Positions 47,581 to 56,115 of a stretch of 64,000 nt of DNA are shown here, piece by piece. The notes under the pieces are model-generated. The model searched no databases, was not told where the DNA came from, and saw nothing but the letters and a program-made list of their open reading frames with translations. The translations under genes were made by a program, and so were the position numbers. The stretch covers positions 62,001-126,000 of the forward strand of contig NZ_JHYD01000024.1 of the NCBI RefSeq assembly GCF_000621505.1, in the 5' to 3' direction. Positions within the stretch are counted from its first letter, which is position 1, and every line of letters begins with the position of its first letter. This DNA is from Ruminiclostridium cellobioparum DSM 1351 = ATCC 15832 (GTDB lineage Bacteria; Bacillota; Clostridia; Acetivibrionales; DSM-1351).

Positions 47581-48387
47581 ATGAACGAGCAGCAATTTTT
47601 AAAAACAATGATAGAGATTGTAAAGTATGATGAGTATGAAAATAAGGATGAACTATTAGGAATTTTGAGGAATTCAATAATTACATATAACAAGACAAGT
47701 AATTTCACCCGGAAGTCATGGCAATGTTGGGAGAATATAGATTTAAGAGTTTCAGTGCCTATATTGAAGGTAGCAAGAAACCTAAAAAATACGCTAGAAG
47801 AGTTGGCATCGATTGTATATATAGAGTCAACTGATTATGATTTTGGAGGATTAAATATAAAGCCGAAGCCTGTTGAACTCGATACTGACGAACCAACTGA
47901 ACACGATGTTGTTTTTGATGAAATAAAGGATACAGTAATTCAAGGTATTAGAAATGCCCAATATACTATATGGGCAGCTATAGCATGGTTTACTGATAAT
48001 GAAATTTATGAAGAACTTATTTTACGAAAAAGAGCTGGAGTAAATATAAGAATTATTACTTCTGATGAACAATCAAATCAATATCTTATGGAAAAGCTAG
48101 AGGCAAACTTTGAAATAGTAAAAGTACCGCTTAGAGGTAATTACTTATCAAATAGACTCCATGATAAATTTTGTTTAATTGATTTTGAATTTGTAATGCA
48201 TGGCTCATATAACTGGAGTAAGAATGCCAGAGGTAACGACGAGACTTTAGCTACTGCACTTGATCGAGATTTTGTAAGGAAATTTGCAGATGAATTTATG
48301 AAATTATATAATGGAACAAATAATTCAAACTTAGAGAAGTTTTATTGGACAGATGTTATTTTAAAACACACGATTAACAGTTGGTGA
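47581..48387 (+). CDS. Phospholipase D-like domain nuclease
   Basis: 268 residues from ATG 47581 (an in-frame GTG lies at 47572; both have weak ribosome sites). The C-terminal half (about 120-255) is a PLD domain with a single HxK motif HDKFCLIDFEFVMHGSYNWS, followed by N-x-E (GNDETL). One HKD per chain implies a dimeric enzyme such as Nuc-type nucleases. The N-terminal ~110 residues are unassigned. It follows the ATPase by 94 bases and is probably an extra effector of the defence island. Confidence 0.8.
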   Translation: MNEQQFLKTMIEIVKYDEYENKDELLGILRNSIITYNKTSNFTRKSWQCWENIDLRVSVPILKVARNLKNTLEELASIVYIESTDYDFGGLNIKPKPVELDTDEPTEHDVVFDEIKDTVIQGIRNAQYTIWAAIAWFTDNEIYEELILRKRAGVNIRIITSDEQSNQYLMEKLEANFEIVKVPLRGNYLSNRLHDKFCLIDFEFVMHGSYNWSKNARGNDETLATALDRDFVRKFADEFMKLYNGTNNSNLEKFYWTDVILKHTINSW

Positions 48388-48563
48388 ATATTGGAATATA
48401 CTTTAATAGTCGAATAACTTGTGAGCGGATTGGCTCAGTAAGTTGCCAGTATCTCTTTGTAGATGTGGAATTCAAAATCTCATTATTGCAATTGATAATG
48501 TAATTCTGTTTTTCTGTTTCTACAGGGAGACAGAATTTTTATTTTGTAAAGGAGATTTGGCTT

Positions 48564-49772
48564 ATGGAAAAGTTCAAATTAAAAGCAAAGGCTTTTAAGA
48601 AAATGGAGGACCCCATTGATAAAGACAATGGGCACATCAAGTATGTATGTTATGTGCAAGCAAATAGCATACCTATGGAATTTGATAATTGGATGTCTAC
48701 AAATCCAAGAGAACAAAAAATGACTACTAATGTCGCTATTAAAATTAAAGAGAGTTTAATGGAAAACTCGAATTTTCATGAATTAAATAGGGGCATTCTT
48801 ATGTCGGTTGATGAAAAGGTTGAATGGGATAACAAAACAAATGATTTGCTCATATCAATGTCAGATCCTGAAAAACATGGAAACATTGATGGGGGACATA
48901 CCCTAAGGGCAATTTTAACTGCAAAGAAAAACAACTCATTGTCCGGAGATAAATATGTTTTTTTTGAATTTATAACTGGTATTGATTCACCAGTCGAACT
49001 TGCTGCAGCAAGAAACACATCTGTGCAAGTTGATTTAAAATCTATTGCTGAATTAGAAAATAGTTTTGATGCTATAAAAAAAGCGTTCAAGCGTCTTCCG
49101 TTTGCAAATAGAATTCAGTATAAAATGAATGAGCACTATACAAATGATGAAATTGAAGAAATTGATGTACGTGAGGTTATTGCGATTCTAATAATGTTCA
49201 GTCAAGAAATATATGCATATAAAACATCCTATGGAACTCTTTCAGATGTACAACCGATACAATGCTATTCAGGTAAAGAAGCTAGTTTAAAGAAATTTTT
49301 ATACTTAAATAGTAGCGATAAAAAAACACAAAAGACTAATAGAGAAAAAATGATTATCAATATGGAAAACATTATACCGGACATTTTTAACTTATGGGAC
49401 ACTGTTGAGACAACTTTTGCTTCAGTATCAAGTGGTGCAGGAAAACGCTATGGAACAAGGAAGTATTCCAAATATAATAATGGTGAAGTTGTTGGAAATG
49501 CACTTTTTTCACAAAAAGACCTAACATATTATATTCCAAGAGGTCTGCTATATCCTATTGTGGGCTCTTTTAGAGCTCTTGTCCAAATTGATAGTGAGGG
49601 TAAATACTATTGGGCAAAACCTCCACAGGAAGTTTGGAATGCAATCGGACAAAAATTAGTTTCACTAATACTGGATGAGAAAGTTGAAAGTCCTGATGTG
49701 ATTGCGAAGAATGGGAATCTCTGGAGTAATTTATTTAAAGAGGTTTATATTTACGGATATATGCCGAAATAG
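48564..49772 (+). CDS. AIPR-family (abortive infection phage resistance) protein
   Basis: 402 residues from ATG 48564 with AAAGGAG 12 bases upstream. Conserved family blocks are visible: NRGILMSVD, NIDGGHTLRAI and ARNTSVQVDLKSIAEL. It is shorter than many AIPR proteins (often above 500 residues), lacking most of the C-terminal region. Members occur in phage-resistance islands; the mechanism is not established. It has a gap of 176 bases after the PLD gene, which holds no gene. Confidence 0.8.
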   Translation: MEKFKLKAKAFKKMEDPIDKDNGHIKYVCYVQANSIPMEFDNWMSTNPREQKMTTNVAIKIKESLMENSNFHELNRGILMSVDEKVEWDNKTNDLLISMSDPEKHGNIDGGHTLRAILTAKKNNSLSGDKYVFFEFITGIDSPVELAAARNTSVQVDLKSIAELENSFDAIKKAFKRLPFANRIQYKMNEHYTNDEIEEIDVREVIAILIMFSQEIYAYKTSYGTLSDVQPIQCYSGKEASLKKFLYLNSSDKKTQKTNREKMIINMENIIPDIFNLWDTVETTFASVSSGAGKRYGTRKYSKYNNGEVVGNALFSQKDLTYYIPRGLLYPIVGSFRALVQIDSEGKYYWAKPPQEVWNAIGQKLVSLILDEKVESPDVIAKNGNLWSNLFKEVYIYGYMPK

Positions 49773-49809
49773 AAGAAAATTTTAAAGTTGTCTTGGGGGA
49801 AGTGTTTTG

Positions 49810-50241
49810 ATGAGAAAGGCTAGTGTTATAGATGTGAGCGCAATTTCAAATTGTGCAAAAGCAAATACAGATTGGTGGAGTAAAGACCCTAAAGAATTTA
49901 TAATAAATGTACAACAACGAAGCGAGGTAATCAATATGTGTTTTGCTGAGAATTTAATAAAGAGTCGAAACAAAAAAGATTTGACACAAGAGGGCTTGGC
50001 AGAGTTATTGAGTGTTTCCAGGCAGACCGTTTCTCAGTGGGAACAAGGCACTGTGTACCCTAAAGTTGATACTCTGATTAAATTGGCTAAAGAGTTGGAA
50101 ATTTCATTGGATTGGCTGTTTGCAGAGGAACTTGCTAAATCAGAAGATATCGGTGCGCAGCAAAAGATGCTACCTGGTACTGTTGCAGGACTTGAAACTT
50201 TTGCTTCGTCAATAAGTAGTATAATGGAGGAATTCTTATGA
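49810..50241 (+). CDS. XRE-family transcriptional regulator
   Basis: 143 residues from ATG 49810 (GGGGGAAG upstream). The helix-turn-helix LTQEGLAELLSVSRQTVSQWEQG lies at about 55-77. A likely alternative start is ATG 49936 (GCGAGG 8 bases upstream), where homologous regulators begin with a FAENLIKSR-like sequence; the first 42 residues may then be a leader. Its stop overlaps the next ATG. It may repress the island genes. Confidence 0.8.
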   Translation: MRKASVIDVSAISNCAKANTDWWSKDPKEFIINVQQRSEVINMCFAENLIKSRNKKDLTQEGLAELLSVSRQTVSQWEQGTVYPKVDTLIKLAKELEISLDWLFAEELAKSEDIGAQQKMLPGTVAGLETFASSISSIMEEFL

Positions 50242-50783
50242 GAAAATCTGCCAGATCTTTGGGGCAAGATTATGGTCTAACAGCTCAAGAGATGAATTTT
50301 GTGCTTAAAGAAGAAGGATATCTGAATGGAGAGTCCGGAGACTATACTGTCACGGAAAAAGGCGAAAAGTATGCAGAAGAACGTGACTATCATCGAGGGA
50401 CTGGAGGATATGCCCACTATAATCGTTACTGGACTACCAGAACATGGAATGACGAAATACAAGATGAAATAGATATAACAGAGGAAAGAATAAGAGAAAT
50501 TCGACAGGCAATTGCTCTTGCTAAACAAAAGGTGAATGCGCAGGAAGAGGAATATACTGCAGTTGAATATTATGAAAATAGCAACGAAAATACGAGTGAG
50601 AGTAATACTGATGTTTTTGTTATAGCAGTAAGTACACTACTTACTGCTGCAGCTACTTATGGAATTTACAAAACGGCTCCGCATATTAAACGTTGGTGGA
50701 GTGACACAGCTGTACCCGGTTTAAAGAAAGCAAAGAATAAGCTTACCGGTAGCATAAGTCTATGTAACCTATGCAAGCCTTAA
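50238..50783 (+). CDS. Winged-helix-like mobile-element protein with a C-terminal membrane segment
   Basis: 181 residues. The first 60 residues (ARSLGQDYGLTAQEMNFVL... GDYTVTEKGEKYAEE) are a pattern common in phage and conjugative-element proteins, followed by HYNRYWTTRTWNDEI. A coiled coil (75-110), an acidic Asn/Glu-rich linker and a hydrophobic helix (about 133-152) complete it. No function is known to me. It is translationally coupled to the XRE gene by a 4-base overlap. Confidence 0.65.
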   Translation: MRKSARSLGQDYGLTAQEMNFVLKEEGYLNGESGDYTVTEKGEKYAEERDYHRGTGGYAHYNRYWTTRTWNDEIQDEIDITEERIREIRQAIALAKQKVNAQEEEYTAVEYYENSNENTSESNTDVFVIAVSTLLTAAATYGIYKTAPHIKRWWSDTAVPGLKKAKNKLTGSISLCNLCKP

Positions 50784-50827
50784 AATGAGAAAACCACAAA
50801 ATTCGGGACACTTTCTACAAAAAACTA

Positions 50828-50850
50828 TTGGGTACTATTTGGGTACTACG
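50828..50850 (+). repeat. Integrase arm-type direct repeat, right copy
   Basis: TTGGGTACTATTTGGGTACT then ACG; 22 of 23 bases match 42950-42972. Confidence 0.6.
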
Positions 50851-50962
50851 CCTATAAAATCAGATCGAATACTATTGCATCCGGCCTATGGATTGCCATC
50901 GAAAAACCCTTAAAATACACGGGTTTGGCATGAAATTTAAATAGACAAAACTACGAATCGAG

Positions 50963-51044
50963 GGTCTGCAAAACCTTTATCCCCAGTTCAAATCTGGGTG
51001 GCGCCTCCAGATTAAAACCCCAGTCGTAAGATTGGGGTTTTTGC
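50963..51044 (+). repeat. Right attachment site (attR), 82-bp direct repeat
   Basis: Exact copy of 42660-42741: tRNA-Cys 3' half plus its terminator. It is not a functional tRNA because the 5' half is missing. Confidence 0.92.
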
Positions 51045-51069
51045 ATGTACATATATTCAGACTTGACCA

Positions 51070-51090
51070 AGCTCAAGTCCGGGTGGCGCC
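51070..51090 (+). repeat. Degenerate second tRNA-Cys 3' fragment
   Basis: AGCTCAAGTCCGGGTGGCGC(C) resembles the tRNA-Cys T-arm and acceptor end (AGTTCAAATCTGGGTGGCGC), 26 bases beyond attR. It may be a scar of an older integration at the same tRNA. Confidence 0.45.
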
Positions 51091-51276
51091 TTGGCTGGGT
51101 TGGGAAGTCGTCCACCACAAAATCTACCAAATAACAAAATAGCATATAAATCTGACAAAAAGCTGTATTTTATTTAAGGACCATCAACTTTATAATCTAT
51201 TTATAAACCTGCGGGAACTGTCAATTGCTTTAACAAAGTAATGACTAAATAGAATATACAGTCGGAGGGATTTTAT

Positions 51277-52989
51277 ATGTCAGATCGGATATATGAAAAA
51301 TTCGAACCTTTAAAAAATGCGAAACTTGTTTTAGGGTATCTTACATCGATGGTGGATGAGAAATATGACAATCTGCCCTATTGGCTGGTTTTACCTCATA
51401 AAAAGCCTGCTGAAGCAGCTCATTGCCGGGTAGACGATGCAGAGCTGGTTGGTTCATGGTATGAAGCTATAGATGCGGTCAGGAAAATGCTTAAAACGGA
51501 AGAAGGAGCATCGGTCCAGCAGTCATTTTACAGGCATGTATTAAAGTCCTGGGGAGAGCACGGACTGCGCTTTCATGAACAATATCCATGGACACACACA
51601 AATCACAGTTCCTTTCATGAAATGGGGTACATACTCCCGGCACTGAACAGGATGCTGGAGAATAATCCTGAGGATAAGGAAGCAGAAAAGAGGGCATCTG
51701 AGCTTATAAGAGGCATGAGGAACCTGGTCGTGGAAAGAAAGGTCAGAACCTTCTGGTCGGGTGATTATGAAGAAAAAGAACCTATATACCAATTTCCCAA
51801 CGATGTATATCTCAAGGATGGAGGCTTTGACCTGACAAGACATACCGGACGGGGCGAACAGGCAATCAGGAATGCAGTCATGCTGCATGCTCTGGTACGC
51901 AGGTATGAAATAGCAAATGACGAAATTGCAATTGATCTGGCCGGCGGTATTGCAAACTATCTCCTGGGTCCTTCACATTATTTTAATTATAAGATGGAAT
52001 TTTTCGGTCATGTTCATTCAGCAGGCTGGGTTGCATCCGGACTTGCAAGACTTGGCCGTATAACCCGTAATGAACGCTGTATAAAGGCTGGTAAAGGCAT
52101 ATATGATTATATCCGTTCCATATCATCTTCCTTCGGCTGGGTTCCCGAATATGCGCAATGGCATCCTTTGAATGAAGAACACTGTGAAACCTGTTGTATA
52201 AAAGATATGATTGAGTGCGCAAACGAGTTGATACTTGCGGGATATGAGGAATACTGGAATGATATGACCCTGTTTGCCCGGAACCAACTGGTTGAAAATC
52301 AGGTAAAGGTTTCATCCTACGTTGTTACAGACAATACACTGCCTGACAGTGACGGAATAACTTACAGAGATATGGACAAGAGAATGCTCGGAGGTTTTAC
52401 CGGGGACTCTTTGATAAACTCCATATCGTTGTCAAAATTCCGTTCCATAGCAGGCTGCTGTGTAGGGATGGCTCCTGTGGCCCTGGAGATTGTATGGAAC
52501 AGATCTGTAGAATACAATAATGGAATGGTAATTGTAAATATGCCCATTGACAGGGAGACAGAACAAGCCGCGGTGACAATGGAGTATCCGGATAGGGGCT
52601 ATATTTCCGTCACTCCGGCACAGGAGTGTGATGTGGCAATAAGGATTTATAGATGGATGGGTAAGGATATCCGGGGAAAAATCAATGGAATGGATTATAC
52701 TCCCGTAATTGTAGGTAACCTTGCAGTATTCAGGAATGTAGCGGCAGGCAGAAAAGTAGAGCTGGAACATTCCATAGAGACAGCAGTAGTAAAAGAAACG
52801 GTACGCGGTGAGGAATACTCGGTTTGGTGGAGAGGATGCGATGTTATAGATATATTCCCTCGCGGAGAGCATTTGCGGCTTTACCAGAGAGAGTTGAACA
52901 AGCCTGTATACTACCCGTCGGCTAAAGATGTTCAATATACCGGTGCCGCTAACTATGGTCCGACCCAGCAGGCACAAAATAAAAAGTAA
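51277..52989 (+). CDS. GH127-like six-hairpin glycosidase
   Basis: 570 residues from ATG 51277 (GGAGGG upstream), no signal peptide, so cytoplasmic. The (alpha/alpha)-barrel region (about 60-400) contains EHCETCC, matching the Glu-x-Cys zinc ligands of GH127 beta-L-arabinofuranosidases, and GCCVGMAP supplies the paired Cys including the likely nucleophile. A beta-rich C-terminal domain follows. It would release arabinose or a related sugar from imported oligosaccharides; the exact substrate is open. An AraC-type regulator follows and may control it. Confidence 0.8.
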   Translation: MSDRIYEKFEPLKNAKLVLGYLTSMVDEKYDNLPYWLVLPHKKPAEAAHCRVDDAELVGSWYEAIDAVRKMLKTEEGASVQQSFYRHVLKSWGEHGLRFHEQYPWTHTNHSSFHEMGYILPALNRMLENNPEDKEAEKRASELIRGMRNLVVERKVRTFWSGDYEEKEPIYQFPNDVYLKDGGFDLTRHTGRGEQAIRNAVMLHALVRRYEIANDEIAIDLAGGIANYLLGPSHYFNYKMEFFGHVHSAGWVASGLARLGRITRNERCIKAGKGIYDYIRSISSSFGWVPEYAQWHPLNEEHCETCCIKDMIECANELILAGYEEYWNDMTLFARNQLVENQVKVSSYVVTDNTLPDSDGITYRDMDKRMLGGFTGDSLINSISLSKFRSIAGCCVGMAPVALEIVWNRSVEYNNGMVIVNMPIDRETEQAAVTMEYPDRGYISVTPAQECDVAIRIYRWMGKDIRGKINGMDYTPVIVGNLAVFRNVAAGRKVELEHSIETAVVKETVRGEEYSVWWRGCDVIDIFPRGEHLRLYQRELNKPVYYPSAKDVQYTGAANYGPTQQAQNKK

Positions 52990-53116
52990 AAAATACATTG
53001 CTGTGCTATAATATTAATAAAGTTTATCGGGGACTACTGGAAGATTCAGGAGAATACTATGGTTCCATATCAGCGAAGAAATTGTATATGATAATCCTCT
53101 GCAGCCTGTCCGGGTC

Positions 53117-53929
53117 TTGCACGAATTCAGGAATGAAAAGGTTACGGGCAAGTGGCATTATCATAATGAACTGGAGCTCATAGCAGTGGTCAGAGGAGAA
53201 TTCAGTATTTACACCAAAGACAGAATATTCAGACTGACTGCCGGGGATGTGGCTATTATCGGTTCCTTTGAACCTCATCATTCCTTTAAGGATGAGGGCA
53301 TCATGGAATATATTGTTCTGCAGTTCGATATTTTCAAGTATATAGGGCAGAATCTCATCTCTTATATGAAATATTTTACTGAAGCCGGCCGTTTGTATAG
53401 CCAGCTCAATTATATATTCACCGAGAGCCCCGAGGTTAAGCGGCGGATATTCGACCATATAAATGAAATCTCAAGGGAGTATGCCCGAAGAGAAAAAGGT
53501 TATGAAATTGCAATGTACAGTCTTATTTACAAAATCATACTTGAACTTGTGCGCAGTGACAGGAGTTCCCTGCTGGATTTAAAAAACGATTCCGGGATTA
53601 TAAAACTGCTGCCGGTACTGGACTATATTGAAAAAAATATAAATGGCAGGGTTGATATGAAGGAAGCGGCAAAATTAATGAATCTGGATTATTTTTATTT
53701 TGGAAAGTATTTTAAGAAGTATACAGGAAAAACATTTTTAGAATATGTAAATTATAAGAAAATTGTAAATGCAGAACTGATTTTACTGACAGGGGATGTT
53801 TCGGTATTGGAAACGGCCTCTCTAATTGGAATGCCCAACATGGCAAATTTTTATAAATTTTTTTATAAATATAACAAATGTTCTCCCAAGGAATTCAGGA
53901 GAAAATTATTACTTCAGCAGAATGAATAA
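53117..53929 (+). CDS. AraC-family transcriptional regulator with cupin sensor; start unresolved
   Basis: 270 residues from TTG 53117, but this TTG lacks a ribosome site and coding sequence clearly continues upstream (WFHISEEIVYDNPLQPVRVLHEF, from 53060) with no ATG, GTG or TTG before the stop at 53018. The well-spaced ATG 53058 after CAGGAG is in another frame. The cupin domain (HYHNELELIAVVRGEFSI) and the two C-terminal helix-turn-helix motifs (DMKEAAKLMNLDYFYFGKYF; ASLIGMPNMANFYKFF) are intact. Either a rare start such as ATA 53054 or a small mutation is involved. Likely regulates the GH127 gene. Confidence 0.75.
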   Translation: MHEFRNEKVTGKWHYHNELELIAVVRGEFSIYTKDRIFRLTAGDVAIIGSFEPHHSFKDEGIMEYIVLQFDIFKYIGQNLISYMKYFTEAGRLYSQLNYIFTESPEVKRRIFDHINEISREYARREKGYEIAMYSLIYKIILELVRSDRSSLLDLKNDSGIIKLLPVLDYIEKNINGRVDMKEAAKLMNLDYFYFGKYFKKYTGKTFLEYVNYKKIVNAELILLTGDVSVLETASLIGMPNMANFYKFFYKYNKCSPKEFRRKLLLQQNE

Positions 53930-53957
53930 TCTGTAATGACCAGTAAGCGGTTTTTCT

Positions 53958-54008
53958 AAAGGAGTGTTGTATAGTGAAAGTAATTTCATTATATGACACT
54001 CCTTTTTT
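53958..54008. terminator. Terminator after the AraC gene
   Basis: AAAGGAGTGT and ACACTCCTTT arms, with further pairing inside (AGTGAAA/TTTCATT), then a T-run. Confidence 0.85.
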
Positions 54009-54065
54009 AATAAAATTAGTTCTGATAGATGAGTGATAAAATTTACAGGCAATAAAAAAATAGCC

Positions 54066-54094
54066 TTGACTATTGATGAACCAAATGCTAAATT
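54066..54094 (+). promoter_or_regulatory. Promoter of the riboflavin operon
   Basis: TTGACT (54066-54071), 17 bases, TAAATT (54089-54094), about 35 bases before the riboswitch. Confidence 0.6.
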
Positions 54095-54128
54095 TAAATT
54101 AATTGAATAATATATAGTGTTATAAACA

Positions 54129-54243
54129 CTTCAGGGATAGGTGAAATTCCTTACCGGCGGTAGGCATGAAAATGCGAGCCCGCGAGCGAAAGCAGATCCG
54201 GTCAGATTCCGGAGCCGACAGTACAGTCTGGATGGAAGATAGT
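54129..54243 (+). ncRNA. FMN riboswitch (RFN element)
   Basis: The conserved blocks AGGGATAGGTGAAATTCC, ACCGGCGGTA, GAGCCCGCGAGC, GATCCGGT, AGCCGACAGT and GTCTGGATGGAAGA occur in canonical order. It senses FMN and controls the rib operon below, together with the terminator that follows it. Confidence 0.97.
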
Positions 54244-54267
54244 GTATTTTATTTTGGTATTTTTTGC

Positions 54268-54306
54268 AGTCCCTGGGGTAGTTTTACTCCGGGGACTTTG
54301 TGTTTT
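54268..54306 (+). terminator. Riboswitch-controlled terminator
   Basis: AGTCCC and GGGACT arms with inner GGGG/CTCC pairing, then a T-rich tail 28 bases before ribD. It is consistent with transcriptional attenuation by FMN. Confidence 0.85.
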
Positions 54307-54333
54307 TATAAGATGGATGAGGGAGTTTGTATT

Positions 54334-55455
54334 ATGAAAATTGATGAAAATTATATGAGAAGAGCTCTGGAACTTGCCAAAGGGGGATGGGGAAGAACCA
54401 ATCCCAATCCCCTTGTGGGTGCTGTAATTGTCCGGGACGGAGAGATCATTGCCGAGGGCTGCCATGAGAAATTGGGCGGTGCTCATGCGGAAGTGGCAGC
54501 CTTCCGGAATGCAAAGGGGGAGGTTGGGGGAGGGACGCTCTACGTCAATCTTGAGCCCTGCTCCCATTACGGAAGGACACCGCCCTGTGCCGAGGCAATT
54601 ATTAAAGCCGGTATCAGAAAAGTGGTGATTGCCATGGAAGACCCCAACCCAAAGGTTTGCGGCAGGGGAATCAGTATGCTGAGGAATGCCGGAATTGAAA
54701 CTGTTGTGGGAGTGCTTGAAAAAGAGGCTAAAAGGCTTAATGAGATATTTATCAAATATGTCACTGAAAAAAAGCCCTTTGTCATCATGAAAACCGCAAT
54801 GACACTTGACGGGAAAATCGCCTCGGTGACCGGAGACTCCAGGTGGATTTCGGGAGAGAGCTCAAGAGAACAGGTGCATGTAATACGTGATAGGGTCTCG
54901 GCCATCATGGTGGGAATAAATACAGTCCTGACCGACAACCCGTCACTTACTACAAGGCTGGATTCCAAAAGCGGCAATGACCCTGTCAGAATCATTGTTG
55001 ACAGCAGGGGAAAAATACCTGTGGACAGCCGGGTTATCAACAGCGGATCGGCAGCCGGCGTTATACTTGCCACTACATCGGCAATTGGGGGTGAAAAGGA
55101 AAAAATACTCACAGACAGGGGTGTACGCATTTTAAAGCTGGATGGGGCCCCGGGACATGTTGACCTGTCCCGGCTGATGGAGGAGCTGCACAGGGAGGAA
55201 ATGGACAGTGTGCTGTTGGAGGGCGGCGGCAGCCTGAATGCCGCTGCATTGAACTCAGAGATAGTGGATAAGGTAATGGTGTTTATAGCACCCAAAATTA
55301 TTGGAGGAAGGGATGCAAAAACACCGGTTGAAGGGGAAGGAATACAATTTATGAAAGACGCACTTGAATTGAGGGATATCAGTATCAGCAGGTTTGATGA
55401 GGATATCCTGATAGAAGGGTATGTGAAAGGAGTCTCATGTTTACAGGGATCATAG
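54334..55455 (+). CDS. ribD: Bifunctional diaminohydroxyphosphoribosylaminopyrimidine deaminase / 5-amino-6-(5-phosphoribosylamino)uracil reductase
   Basis: 373 residues from ATG 54334; the frame is open back into the riboswitch, but GGGAG and family length fit this start. The deaminase domain has the zinc site HAEVAA and PCSHYGRTPPCAEAI. The reductase domain begins with KPFVIMKTAMTLDGKIA and has LLEGGGSLNAAAL. It performs the second and third steps of riboflavin synthesis. Overlaps ribE by 19 bases. Confidence 0.96.
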   Translation: MKIDENYMRRALELAKGGWGRTNPNPLVGAVIVRDGEIIAEGCHEKLGGAHAEVAAFRNAKGEVGGGTLYVNLEPCSHYGRTPPCAEAIIKAGIRKVVIAMEDPNPKVCGRGISMLRNAGIETVVGVLEKEAKRLNEIFIKYVTEKKPFVIMKTAMTLDGKIASVTGDSRWISGESSREQVHVIRDRVSAIMVGINTVLTDNPSLTTRLDSKSGNDPVRIIVDSRGKIPVDSRVINSGSAAGVILATTSAIGGEKEKILTDRGVRILKLDGAPGHVDLSRLMEELHREEMDSVLLEGGGSLNAAALNSEIVDKVMVFIAPKIIGGRDAKTPVEGEGIQFMKDALELRDISISRFDEDILIEGYVKGVSCLQGS

Positions 55456-56087
55456 AGGAAGTGGGTGAAATCAGGGGAATTGTACATGGAAGTCTGTCCA
55501 TCCGGCTTTCGATACACTGTCCAAACATAATGAGGGATGTAAAAACAGGGGACAGTATTGCAGCGAACGGAATATGCCTTACAGTGACCGAACGGGGGGA
55601 GAAAGGGTTCTCGGCTGATGTCATGCCTGAAACCATGAGAAGGACCGGCCTTAACAAATTAAAGTTGTCGGACAGGGTAAATCTCGAAAGAGCTCTGAGG
55701 ATAACAGACAGGCTGGGAGGGCATATTGTAACCGGGCACATTGACGGTACGGGAATTGTGACAGGAAGAACGGAAGAGGATAACGCCATCTGGCTTACGC
55801 TTGAAGCTCCCGATGCCATCATGAAATACATTGTCATGAAAGGTTCGGTTGCACTGGATGGCACAAGTCTGACAGTTGCCCATGCGGATGAAAAGAGTTT
55901 TAGAGTGTCACTTATACCGCTGACTGCCGGAGTAACCACCCTTGGCTCCAGGAAAGCCGGGGACGTGATCAATATTGAATGTGATGTGATAGGCAAGTAT
56001 GTGGAAAAGCTTTTAAACAAAAAGTATGAACCGGAACCCGGCAGGGATATATCTCTGGATTTTCTCCGGGAAAACGGTTTTGCCTGA
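55437..56087 (+). CDS. ribE: Riboflavin synthase alpha subunit
   Basis: 216 residues, two homologous lumazine-binding barrels. It starts MFTGIIEEVGEI as typical, with NGICLTV in the first half and DGTSLTV in the second. It dismutates two 6,7-dimethyl-8-ribityllumazine molecules to riboflavin. Translation is coupled to ribD. Confidence 0.96.
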   Translation: MFTGIIEEVGEIRGIVHGSLSIRLSIHCPNIMRDVKTGDSIAANGICLTVTERGEKGFSADVMPETMRRTGLNKLKLSDRVNLERALRITDRLGGHIVTGHIDGTGIVTGRTEEDNAIWLTLEAPDAIMKYIVMKGSVALDGTSLTVAHADEKSFRVSLIPLTAGVTTLGSRKAGDVINIECDVIGKYVEKLLNKKYEPEPGRDISLDFLRENGFA

Positions 56088-56115
56088 TAAAATTTTATGA
56101 AAAGGAGGAGAAGAA

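Noticed and set aside
54166-54333. Upstream ATG for ribD at 54166
   Set aside because: It lies inside the FMN riboswitch aptamer and before the attenuator terminator; ATG 54334 fits the family length.
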